A stretch of 40,879 nucleotides of DNA, from assembly GCA_020722765.1 (NCBI GenBank), contig DYKD01000024.1, positions 1-40,879 on the forward strand. The letters are read 5' to 3'. Of this stretch, positions 16,980 to 24,014 are shown piece after piece. Made by a program: the position numbers and the translations under genes. Under the pieces are notes generated by a model that saw only the letters and a program-made list of their open reading frames with translations, had not been told where the DNA came from and did not search any database. Positions within the stretch are counted from its first letter, which is position 1. Every line of letters starts with the position of its first letter. This DNA is from Brevinema andersonii. GTDB lineage: Bacteria; Spirochaetota; DYKD01.

Positions 16980-17993
16980 TTGTACAGGAAAAAGACACCT
17001 TACTCTTACAGGTCCAAAAAGAAACTTCCCATCATACGGATCATTCTCATCACTGGAGGGATAGTCCTGCTTTTCTTTCTTGGCCGCAACATGATTTTTC
17101 TCGCTCCTTACCTTTCAGATGACCACCGCAGATTCAGGGAAGTGGGCAAGCAGATCGAGCTTCCTGTTTCCAACCTTCCAGATCCTGAACAGAAAAACCA
17201 TTACCAGACAATCATCAACAATCTGCAAAAAATCGTGGATAAGGATGCTACAAAAACCCTGGACTGGCTCAATCTTGGAAAAGCCTATCTCTACAAAATG
17301 AGGATTGAAAACAGTCCTGAACTCAAACTCATACTTGCAGACAGGGCTATCCAGAGTTTGCGAAAAGGCTTTGCAGTTTCCAAAAGCGATCCTGATGCTC
17401 AATTCTCCTATTATCTCGGAGAAGCTTATGTTGTAAAAGGATCCGACTACTATTTTGATGCCCTAAAATCCTACCAAGCCGCCAAAAAAGGATATTACGA
17501 TAAGGATCCTGATCTTGAAAAAAAGATGGCTTACCTCTACCTTTCCAAAGGCGAGTACACGATTGCCAACAAGCTTTATATAGGGCTTCTCAAACGTGAC
17601 AAATCACCAGAAGTATACTGCTATGCCGGAGTCTCTTACTACTACCTTAAAAAATCGGAACTTGCAGAGCAATATCTGAACTATTGCATTGATTCCTACA
17701 AGGATGATCCTGAGGGGAAGATTGATCCGGCCTATCTTGTGACAGCATTCATGTATATTGGAAGGATTTATCTTGACAAGAACATGTTTGACATTGCGGA
17801 AAACCATTTCAGGAAAGCCCAGTCCATTGACCCTGACAATATCGAAACGCTCAAGATGATTTATGACCTTTACAACGAAATCGGGAATAGGACGCAGGCC
17901 AAACTCATTGAAAACCGTATAAAGGAAATAGGAAAAAAAGCTTTGGAACAGCAGAAAGCCTTGACATCCAAAAAGGTACCTGCAAGACGTTAA
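16980..17993 (+). CDS. Membrane-anchored TPR protein
   Basis: A Lys/Arg-rich N-terminus (residues 1-17) is followed by one membrane segment (about 18-37) and then roughly 270 residues of TPR-like helix pairs (for example residues near 85-110, 140-200, 205-225 and 265-300). The topology suggests a short cytosolic tail and an extracytoplasmic TPR scaffold. The start is TTG, with AAGGAG 6 nt upstream overlapping the stop codon of the helicase gene, so the two are translationally linked. No catalytic motif is seen; the role is probably protein assembly at the envelope. It has no obvious functional link to the helicase. Confidence 0.75.
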   Translation: MYRKKTPYSYRSKKKLPIIRIILITGGIVLLFFLGRNMIFLAPYLSDDHRRFREVGKQIELPVSNLPDPEQKNHYQTIINNLQKIVDKDATKTLDWLNLGKAYLYKMRIENSPELKLILADRAIQSLRKGFAVSKSDPDAQFSYYLGEAYVVKGSDYYFDALKSYQAAKKGYYDKDPDLEKKMAYLYLSKGEYTIANKLYIGLLKRDKSPEVYCYAGVSYYYLKKSELAEQYLNYCIDSYKDDPEGKIDPAYLVTAFMYIGRIYLDKNMFDIAENHFRKAQSIDPDNIETLKMIYDLYNEIGNRTQAKLIENRIKEIGKKALEQQKALTSKKVPARR

Positions 17994-18018
17994 AAAATCC
18001 TCTTTTTTCAGATTTTTT
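17992..18018 (+). terminator. Weak A/T hairpin, possible terminator
   Basis: AAAAAATC and GATTTTTT form an 8-bp stem around an 11-nt loop just after the TPR gene, ending in a T run. The stem is AT-rich and termination would be inefficient. Confidence 0.4.
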
Positions 18019-18084
18019 AAGTTTAATATCCAGCACAAACCTTCCGATAATATAGTAACATCATACTGGAAGTGGAAGGTGCCT

Positions 18085-18300
18085 ATGTTCCTCACTATTG
18101 AAGTGACAAAAGAAAGCGATAGTTTCAATGCACGCTGCGTGGAACTGGATGTGGATGTCCATAGTGACACTTCTGAACATGCCATAGAAAAGCTCAAGAA
18201 AGTGATTGATTTCTATATTTCTACTGCGCGTGAAGAGGACGAAACAGCTCCTCCCCTTTCCATGAAAAAAATAGACACCACAAACGAGATCGTCCACTAA
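18085..18300 (+). CDS. Small HicB-like protein without a HicA partner
   Basis: The 71-aa product has the sheet-helix outline of the HicB antitoxin N-terminal domain: FLTIEVTKESDSFNARCVEL (beta strands), DVHSDTSEHAIEKLKKVIDF (turn and helix), then a short polar tail. It lacks a recognisable DNA-binding region and no hicA-like gene is adjacent. The ATG at 18085 has AAGG 5-7 nt before it; an in-frame GTG six bases upstream (18079) is also possible. It may be a stand-alone HicB-fold protein rather than a true antitoxin. No good promoter is seen, so it may rely on read-through from the TPR gene. Confidence 0.6.
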   Translation: MFLTIEVTKESDSFNARCVELDVDVHSDTSEHAIEKLKKVIDFYISTAREEDETAPPLSMKKIDTTNEIVH

Positions 18301-18610
18301 CCGTTACGTTAGAATTTTTCTTCTACTTGATAATCCCTAAACCAACAGAACTTTCAAAGACTTTTAACTGAAAAAAATGCTTTCGCTTGACAGATTTCTC
18401 CTCGTAAGAACTCGTCGAAATGACAGAACTTGTCGTCTCAAACGCAGGAACAATAATGCTTGTCATCTCAAACGTAGTGACAAAGTTTCTGATAAGTTGT
18501 ACTTAAAAACTGTTCCTTCCATATAATCGAGATCGATGTCGGAGTCTGTTGCGCTGCGGCTTTGACCGGTTCATTTCTCCCAGCCAAAAAAAGGACCGAT
18601 CTGCTTTTCT
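18301..18610. other. Gene-free region with degenerate repeat sequence
   Basis: No credible ORF or RNA gene is seen in this gap before the yhaM promoter. It contains the degenerate direct repeat at 18429-18483 and flanking text (CAGATTTCTCCTC near 18391, TCGTCGAAATGACAG near 18412) resembling decayed copies of widespread intergenic repeats. Confidence 0.6.
18429..18483. repeat. Two-copy direct repeat, 30-bp period
   Basis: CTTGTCGTCTCAAACGCAGG (18429-18448) and CTTGTCATCTCAAACGTAGT (18459-18478) start 30 bp apart. Over 25 positions 21 are identical. The motif TTGTCATCTC.AACG.AGTGA is of the type seen in dispersed repeats of many environmental genomes. Confidence 0.6.
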
Positions 18611-18639
18611 TTGACTCTTTATCCTAAAAAAGCTATACT
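18611..18639 (+). promoter_or_regulatory. Promoter of yhaM
   Basis: TTGACT (18611-18616), 17 bp, TATACT (18634-18639). The predicted start is near 18646, about 22 nt before the ATG. Confidence 0.8.
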
Positions 18640-18667
18640 TTTTCCATAATTCAAACACGGAGTAACA

Positions 18668-19636
18668 ATGAAAAACCAATATATTGAAGGTCTCAAGGAA
18701 AACATGAAAGTCGATTCCCTTTTTGCGGTACGCCAGTTCGATTTCAAATCTTTCAGGCCGGACAGCGGGAAAAAAGGACAGTTCCTTGTCATGACATTGA
18801 CAGACAAGACAGGTGAGATACAGTGCGTCCTTTTCGACAACGCTGATTCATTGAAGGATAGGATAACACAAGGGTCTGTAGTACGTGTCACAGGAAACTC
18901 CAACATTTTCAGGAGCAATCTCCAGATCCAAGGCAATTCTGTTACAATGGTCGAAGACTCAGAATATGACATCTCGGACTTCCTTCCCGTTTCTCCCCGT
19001 GATCCAGAAGAGATGAAACAGACGCTATTCGCACTCATCGCAAGTGTTGGTAACTCTGAAATCCGTGAATTTCTCTCTTCGCTTTTCAAGGATCCTGTTT
19101 TTTCTGGTAACTTTTTCAGGGCTCCTGCCGCGATCCAGATACACCACGGTTATTTGCATGGTCTTCTTGAGCATAGCATTGAGACAGCCCAGATCGCCTT
19201 GGGTGCTGCACGCTACCATACGTCCATTGACAAGGACATTCTTGTGGCAGGAGGGCTTCTCCACGATGTCGGAAAACTTGAAGAATACGAATATGGAACT
19301 GTCATAGAAATGACAGACACAGGAAAACTGGAAGGCCATCATGTCATAGGACGTGAGATCCTTTTCAAGGAAGCTTCAAAAAGAAAAATCAGCCTCACAA
19401 CTCCTTGGCTCAGGCATATATCCCACATCATCCTTTCCCATCATGGAAGGCTGGACTGGGGTGCTGTTGTCGTACCTCAGACTATGGAAGCGAACCTGAT
19501 CCATCTTGCTGATCTCCAGTCAGGAAGGGCAAACCAGATCGTCAAGGACATTGAATCTTCTATGGATGAGAACGCCTGGACAGAATACGACAGGTTTCTT
19601 GAGACGCGGATATACAAAGGTTTCCGGAAAAAATAA
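18668..19636 (+). CDS. yhaM: YhaM-type 3'-5' exonuclease (OB fold plus HD domain)
   Basis: YhaM/Cbf1-type enzymes trim RNA, and sometimes ssDNA, from the 3' end. Residues 15-110 form an OB-fold nucleic-acid-binding domain (FLVMTLTDKTGEIQCVLFDN, VVRVTGNSNIF). Residues 150-300 are a metal-dependent HD domain: HGYLHGLLEHS, the HD pair in GGLLHDVGK, EGHHVIG, ILSHHG and the final D in HLADLQSG. The 322-aa length matches the family. The ATG has CGGAG 6 nt upstream. It stands alone between its own promoter and the tRNA gene. Confidence 0.9.
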   Translation: MKNQYIEGLKENMKVDSLFAVRQFDFKSFRPDSGKKGQFLVMTLTDKTGEIQCVLFDNADSLKDRITQGSVVRVTGNSNIFRSNLQIQGNSVTMVEDSEYDISDFLPVSPRDPEEMKQTLFALIASVGNSEIREFLSSLFKDPVFSGNFFRAPAAIQIHHGYLHGLLEHSIETAQIALGAARYHTSIDKDILVAGGLLHDVGKLEEYEYGTVIEMTDTGKLEGHHVIGREILFKEASKRKISLTTPWLRHISHIILSHHGRLDWGAVVVPQTMEANLIHLADLQSGRANQIVKDIESSMDENAWTEYDRFLETRIYKGFRKK

Positions 19637-19758
19637 TTTCATTGTTAAGCACATACTGAATTAAAACAAACAATCCCCATGGCCATAATCCAAAGAGACC
19701 CGTATATCCACCATCGGACCCGTCCCCATTTTTCATCTCTCCCTGCAATTCTTATGAT

Positions 19759-19787
19759 TTGAATTATCAGGATTTTTTCATTATTTT
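19759..19787 (+). promoter_or_regulatory. Promoter of tRNA-Arg
   Basis: TTGAAT (19759-19764), 17 bp, TATTTT (19782-19787), ending 12 bp before the first tRNA base. Confidence 0.6.
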
Positions 19788-19799
19788 ATTGTTTCCTTC

Positions 19800-19873
19800 G
19801 CGCCTGTAGCTCAGCTGGATAGAGCATCGGATTTCTAATCCGGTTGTCGGGAGTTCGAATCTCTCCAGGCGCA
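19800..19873 (+). tRNA. tRNA-Arg, anticodon UCU
   Basis: A complete cloverleaf is visible. The acceptor stem pairs GCGCCTG (19800-19806) with CAGGCGC (19866-19872), followed by discriminator A. The D arm is GCTCAGCTGGATAGAGC. The anticodon stem TCGGA/TCCGG closes the loop TTTCTAA, so the anticodon is TCT, reading AGA. The T arm contains GGGAGTTCGAATCTCTCC. The 3' CCA is not encoded (the next bases are AAAC), so a CCA-adding enzyme is required. Confidence 0.96.
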
Positions 19874-19909
19874 AAACACTACCCCTCTCCTTTTTTCCAC
19901 GATCCTCCA

Positions 19910-20368
19910 TCACTTATTGTGCCATGCCTTGACCTTTTCCCATACTTCCCTGACTATCGGACAGATGTCCAGCACATACAAAAGCGATGTCAACCTGTCA
20001 CGAAAACCAGGCTGGTCAAGATGAGGAAAGCCCCTGCAATCCTGCCCCCGCCACTCATAATGCTCACACAAATTCCCCTTCTGAAAAAAACAAGGTCTCT
20101 CTTTCATTATATCACGTTCACCCTTTCCAATCCTGGTAAAATATTTGTCAATAAAATCTTCTGTATCCATCCCCAAGTGAGAAGCCATCCTTTCAGAATC
20201 GCTCTCGTCAAAAGTGACGTGAATCTGCCTGCAGCACTCCCCGCATTCTGCACAGTTTATCCTTCCTGAAACTTCAACATAACAATCTTTTACAAACCGA
20301 TCCCATTCCTCATCCTTGATACTGGAATCCCTGATGTCCTGTGCAATCTTCCTGTCTTCTTCTGTCAT
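19910..20368 (-). CDS. YkgJ-family cysteine-cluster protein
   Basis: The 152-aa protein has the UPF0153/YkgJ pattern: CAECGECC near residue 39, a central CFF..GNLCEHYEWRGQDCRGFP, and a last Cys in DICPIV. These Cys residues suggest a zinc or Fe-S site. The molecular function of the family is unknown. The ATG has an AAGGTGAG ribosome-binding site. It directly follows an intrinsic terminator placed between it and the upstream gene on the same strand, so it is expressed either by read-through or from an unrecognised promoter. Confidence 0.85.
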   Translation of the reverse strand: MTEEDRKIAQDIRDSSIKDEEWDRFVKDCYVEVSGRINCAECGECCRQIHVTFDESDSERMASHLGMDTEDFIDKYFTRIGKGERDIMKERPCFFQKGNLCEHYEWRGQDCRGFPHLDQPGFRDRLTSLLYVLDICPIVREVWEKVKAWHNK

Positions 20369-20379
20369 CTCTCACCTTC

Positions 20380-20416
20380 AAAAAAAAACCGATACAAGCC
20401 AGTCAGCCTGTATCGG
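20380..20416 (-). terminator. Intrinsic terminator between the 20453-21505 gene and the ykgJ-like gene
   Basis: CCGATACA (20389-20396) pairs with TGTATCGG (20409-20416). On the minus strand the stem is followed by nine T (complement of 20380-20388). The T run directly abuts the ribosome-binding site of the gene starting at 20368. Confidence 0.85.
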
Positions 20417-20452
20417 AATCATTTCAAACAAAAAACAGTCCCTATTTTTCAG

Positions 20453-21505
20453 CTATTCAAATACGACATGCTTGCTGTCAAAACGGGGTGAAATCTCCTT
20501 ACGTGCCAGTTTCAGAATATCTTTCTTAGGTCCTTTGTAAATATATATCTGGACGTCATGCGACTGCGTTTCCTTTGGCTGCAAAGTCACACTTGGAGAA
20601 TGGCATTCAATCTCGAAAAACCTGTCATCACCATCTCCAGAGCTGTTATAGCTCTGTATGGCATCCCCATTGGTCTCCTGCTCCGTCAAAGGCCTATCAA
20701 CATAACACCCCTTGTTATCAACCTTGAATTTTTTGATGATCATCACGATATCCTTGTCAATACGTGACGGCCTGATGGAGGCAATACAACCTACGCTCTG
20801 TTCCGCAGATACACCGATCTTATACACAACGCCACCCTTCACTTGCATGTAAATGATGTCATCCGCTACAGTGATTTTCCCTTCAGGAACTTTTCCAAAA
20901 TAATTATCCCTGTAATTCCTTTCCGCTGTATAAAGAATCGGCACAATGACATTTCCAGAAACCTCGTTGGGAAGCATGACCAGGCTCCACAATCCGATTT
21001 CTTTGTCAATAACGACAGATCCTTCATTCATAAGCTGATGAGTAAAACGTATCAACAAGGATTTCACAGGACCAGTGCTGGAAGCATGTTGGTTATTGTC
21101 AATCGCAATGGTCCGTGTAAGTGAAAGATCATATCTTGTCTTGTCATTCGTTGTTATGGAAAAGCGATTCTTATAAGAGCATGCCTTGTCCGAAATCCAG
21201 ACAGGTTTATAGTTTCCAGAATCCATTGCAGAAGGACATTTCCATTCTTTCCATTGTTCATCAGCAAACATGCCTTTCTTGCCTGTCTCTGGAGCAACCC
21301 AGCTCCTTTGTCCGCCAAAATTCCATTCATTCTTTTCAATAAAACCTTTCCAACACCAGAACAGATTTTCCCCATCTACTGATGCAGAACTGATCCGCGC
21401 TCCTTTCTCTGGAACCACAACAAGTGACCCGGACTTATTTCCTAGAATCTGGAAAGCAATATTCTTACTTTTCAGGGTTTCAATCAATTCTTGTTGCGTT
21501 TTCAT
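20453..21505 (-). CDS. Uncharacterised protein, possible carbohydrate-binding or mutarotase-like fold
   Basis: The 350-aa protein has no signal peptide and is rich in beta-strand pattern. Stretches such as VVVPEKGARISSASVDGENL, FGGQRSWVAPETG and LTRTIAIDN resemble the supersandwich folds of aldose-epimerase-like proteins (DUF4380/DUF6786-type); this is an impression and the family is not certain. The start at 21505 has AAGGTGA about 6-8 nt upstream; the longer frame to 21601 crosses the promoter and is rejected. The gene is alone between a strong promoter with an inverted-repeat operator and an intrinsic terminator, so it is a separately regulated unit, perhaps sugar-responsive. Confidence 0.7.
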   Translation of the reverse strand: MKTQQELIETLKSKNIAFQILGNKSGSLVVVPEKGARISSASVDGENLFWCWKGFIEKNEWNFGGQRSWVAPETGKKGMFADEQWKEWKCPSAMDSGNYKPVWISDKACSYKNRFSITTNDKTRYDLSLTRTIAIDNNQHASSTGPVKSLLIRFTHQLMNEGSVVIDKEIGLWSLVMLPNEVSGNVIVPILYTAERNYRDNYFGKVPEGKITVADDIIYMQVKGGVVYKIGVSAEQSVGCIASIRPSRIDKDIVMIIKKFKVDNKGCYVDRPLTEQETNGDAIQSYNSSGDGDDRFFEIECHSPSVTLQPKETQSHDVQIYIYKGPKKDILKLARKEISPRFDSKHVVFE

Positions 21506-21528
21506 GATGTTCACCTTTTCGTTTATCA

Positions 21529-21558
21529 AAAGTTCATTTTGTATTATAAATGAACTTT
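21529..21558. promoter_or_regulatory. Inverted-repeat operator over the promoter of the 20453-21505 gene
   Basis: Arms AAAGTTCATTT (21529-21539) and AAATGAACTTT (21548-21558) are perfect complements, separated by 8 bp. The -10 box (21543-21548) lies in the centre, so a bound regulator would block RNA polymerase. The regulator is not identifiable here. Confidence 0.65.
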
Positions 21559-21571
21559 CATAAAAAGTCAA
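21543..21571 (-). promoter_or_regulatory. Strong promoter of the 20453-21505 gene
   Basis: On the minus strand TTGACT (21566-21571), 17 bp, TATAAT (21543-21548). Confidence 0.85.
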
Positions 21572-21693
21572 CTCCCAAAAAAGACTTCCACATGCCCTCA
21601 CGGGCTACGGTCGCTTCGGTCTCAGTAGAGGACAATAAAGAGAATATGGTGGATGGATACCAAAATCAGGTTGTTTCCTCATTATTCATAATC

Positions 21694-21722
21694 TTGCTTT
21701 ATCTCCTTTTTCCCTGTATATT
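21694..21722 (+). promoter_or_regulatory. Promoter of fba
   Basis: TTGCTT (21694-21699), 17 bp, TATATT (21717-21722). The leader to the ATG at 21797 is about 68 nt. Confidence 0.65.
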
Positions 21723-21796
21723 AATATCCCGATATGATATTATCTTAGACTATCTTATTATGAATTATCGAAAAAATTATTATAAGGAGACGTTAT

Positions 21797-22765
21797 ATGG
21801 TTAATTTCAAGGATTTAGGTCTTGTGAATTCACGTGATCTTTTTGCAAAAGCTGTCAAAGGTGGTTATGCCATCCCAGCTTATAACTTCAACAACATGGA
21901 ACAGCTTCAAGCGATTGTTCAGGCTTGTTGCGAAACTTCTTCTCCTGTCATCATACAGGTCTCTTCAGGCGCCAGAAAATACGCAAATCAGACCATGCTC
22001 CGTTATATGGCCCAAGGAGCAGTTGAATATGCCAAAGAACTCACAAAAGGAAAAGGCATCCCCATTGTCCTTCATCTTGACCATGGCGACACATTTGAAC
22101 TCTGCAAGAGCTGTATTGAATATGGATTCTCTTCTGTCATGATAGACGGTTCACATCACCCTTATGAGAAAAACGTCGAGCTTACAAAACAGGTCGTTGA
22201 ATATGCCCATAAATATGACGTCACTGTTGAAGGCGAACTCGGAGTGCTCGCAGGTGTTGAAGACGAGGTTTCTGCTGAACATCACACATACACACAGCCA
22301 GGAGAAGTCCAGGATTTCGTAAGCAAGACTGGTGTTGACTCCCTTGCCATTTCTATCGGCACTTCACATGGCGCTTACAAGTTCAAACCAGGAACAAAAC
22401 CACAGATTAGGCTTGACATCCTCGCTGAAATAGAAAAACGCATTCCAGGTTTTCCTATTGTCCTTCATGGATCTTCTTCAGTGCCACAGGATTTAGTCAA
22501 AATCGTCAACCAGTATGGTGGCAAGATGCCGGACGCTATCGGCATTCCTGAAGACCAGCTCCGTGCAGCCGCCAAATCCGCAGTTTGCAAGATCAATATC
22601 GATTCTGACGGCCGTATCGCAATGACAGCAGCCATCAGAAAGACATTCGCTGAACAGCCAAGTGAATTCGACCCACGCAAATACCTCGGGCCTGCACGCG
22701 ATGCGCTTAAGGAACTCTACAAGCACAAGAACATCAATGTCCTTGGAAGCGCAAACAGGATCTGA
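21797..22765 (+). CDS. fba: Class II fructose-bisphosphate aldolase
   Basis: This zinc-dependent aldolase splits fructose-1,6-bisphosphate in glycolysis and joins the trioses in gluconeogenesis. Visible family features are YAIPAYNFNNMEQLQAIV, the metal and catalytic stretch LHLDHGD, VMIDGSHHPYEKN, GELGVLAGVEDEV, and the metal/phosphate region GTSHGAYKF and LHGSSSVP. The 322-aa length is usual. The ATG has AAGGAG 7 nt upstream. A promoter lies at 21694-21722 and a strong intrinsic terminator follows the stop, so it is monocistronic. Confidence 0.96.
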   Translation: MVNFKDLGLVNSRDLFAKAVKGGYAIPAYNFNNMEQLQAIVQACCETSSPVIIQVSSGARKYANQTMLRYMAQGAVEYAKELTKGKGIPIVLHLDHGDTFELCKSCIEYGFSSVMIDGSHHPYEKNVELTKQVVEYAHKYDVTVEGELGVLAGVEDEVSAEHHTYTQPGEVQDFVSKTGVDSLAISIGTSHGAYKFKPGTKPQIRLDILAEIEKRIPGFPIVLHGSSSVPQDLVKIVNQYGGKMPDAIGIPEDQLRAAAKSAVCKINIDSDGRIAMTAAIRKTFAEQPSEFDPRKYLGPARDALKELYKHKNINVLGSANRI

Positions 22766-22784
22766 TCATTCTCTGAAAAACAGG

Positions 22785-22816
22785 AAAAGGATGAGCAACC
22801 CTCATCCTTTTTTTTT
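22785..22816 (+). terminator. Intrinsic terminator of fba
   Basis: AAAAGGATGAG (22785-22795) and CTCATCCTTTT (22801-22811) form a perfect 11-bp stem with a CAACC loop, followed by a T run. Confidence 0.93.
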
Positions 22817-22855
22817 ATCCAGTCAACTCCACGGTTTTTAGGGAGCAGATAAAAG

Positions 22856-23947
22856 ATGAAAATAACGGTTTTTTCTTCCCTTCCCGCTGATTCTGGATGT
22901 TTTCTCCGCGCCAAATATCTTGCATCCTCCCTCACGTCTGCTGGAAACAAGGCGACACTTGTTCCAGAACCACGAGGGATCTCATTTCTGCTCCACATGG
23001 CTTATTCTCTTTTCAGAAACCTTTACATACTGTTCACATCATCACCGGACGCGGGAATCTGCATCAAGCCCTATCCTAACACCTTGTGGCCGCTTCTAAT
23101 AAAAAGGTTTTTCAAAAAATCGTTTCTTGTGATTACAGACATAGATGACCTTGATTATGGATACAGAAAAGGAATCCTACCCTTCTTGTCAAAACACCTT
23201 CAGTTGCCATTCCCACGATTTTGCGATCTTGTGACCTATCATAATGACAATCTTTTCCATCATATCCAGAAAAATTTCAAGGTTTCTGCCAACAAAATGT
23301 ACAGACTGGATCAAGGCGTGGATTTTTCCGTTTATGGGAATATCAACAGAAAAAAAGCAGCAGAACTCCGAAGCAAAATCATACGGAACTCAAAAATCCA
23401 GAAACCTGTTTTGCTTTCATATTCCGCCCACCTGAATGTCGCTTCAGATCTGGAAGAGATCTTGCAAGCACTTAAGATCATACTCCATAAAAGAGATGAT
23501 ATATTGCTCGTCATTGCAGGTGGAGGCCCCTTGCTAAGCTATTTCCAGACCAAAGCCACACAACTGGGGCTCTCGTCGCACACCTATTTTACAGGGTATC
23601 TGCATCCAAATGAAGTAGCCTTACATCTGGGAGCTTCGGATTTTGGCATTGTCTATTACAGGAACAACCATGTCAACCAGTTCAGAACGTCCATGAAAAT
23701 CAGGGAATATCTCGCTTTGGGAATGAATGTGATATGTAACAATGTGGGTGACCTGAAAGAATTCAAGGATTTAACTTTCCAATCAGGATCGGGATACAAA
23801 AATCTTGCTTTGAAAATCCTAAAGACTCTTTCCTTAAGAAATCCGGGTATAAACAAAAAAGCCATCTCCTATATCAGGAGGAAATATGACTGGACTCTTA
23901 TTGGAAAGTCCTTCAGCAATACCCTCAAAAAGATCAAGCATTCCTAA
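22856..23947 (+). CDS. Glycosyltransferase, GT-B fold (GT4-like)
   Basis: The 363-aa protein is a GT-B glycosyltransferase without membrane segments. The C-terminal half carries the nucleotide-sugar domain: PVLLSYSAHLNVASDLEEIL, LLVIAGGGPLLSYF, the FTGYLHPNEVALHLGASDFG motif and KIREYLALGMNVICNN, where an E-X7-E-like pattern is only partly kept. The N-terminal start MKITVFSSLPADSGCFLRAK is typical. Donor and acceptor cannot be told. The ATG follows AGGGAG by about 10 nt. No good promoter is seen between it and the fba terminator; limited read-through may supply it. Confidence 0.82.
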   Translation: MKITVFSSLPADSGCFLRAKYLASSLTSAGNKATLVPEPRGISFLLHMAYSLFRNLYILFTSSPDAGICIKPYPNTLWPLLIKRFFKKSFLVITDIDDLDYGYRKGILPFLSKHLQLPFPRFCDLVTYHNDNLFHHIQKNFKVSANKMYRLDQGVDFSVYGNINRKKAAELRSKIIRNSKIQKPVLLSYSAHLNVASDLEEILQALKIILHKRDDILLVIAGGGPLLSYFQTKATQLGLSSHTYFTGYLHPNEVALHLGASDFGIVYYRNNHVNQFRTSMKIREYLALGMNVICNNVGDLKEFKDLTFQSGSGYKNLALKILKTLSLRNPGINKKAISYIRRKYDWTLIGKSFSNTLKKIKHS

Positions 23948-23965
23948 ACGCAACTTTTACATATT

Positions 23966-23994
23966 TTGACAATCACCTAAAAAAAGCCTATACT
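23966..23994 (+). promoter_or_regulatory. Promoter of the solute-binding lipoprotein gene
   Basis: TTGACA (23966-23971), 17 bp, TATACT (23989-23994). The predicted start is about 14 nt before the ATG, leaving just room for the GGAGG ribosome-binding site. Confidence 0.85.
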
Positions 23995-24014
23995 ATCCAA
24001 AGTCGGAGGAAAAA

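Noticed and set aside
18391-18483. CRISPR-like array
   Set aside because: Only two imperfect copies with a 30-bp period and no spacer of typical size; no cas genes nearby.
19560-19748. 62-codon minus-strand ORF as a real gene
   Set aside because: It overlaps the end of yhaM, has no ribosome-binding site or promoter, and is kept only as an unexplained-sequence observation.
21590-21640. Possible repeat fragment (GGCTACGGTCGCTTCGGTCTC) between the minus-strand promoter and fba
   Set aside because: It looks like a degenerate piece of a repeat, but it has no second copy in the window and no structure strong enough to call.
22817-22855. Promoter for the glycosyltransferase gene
   Set aside because: No pair of boxes with acceptable match and spacing was found after the fba terminator.
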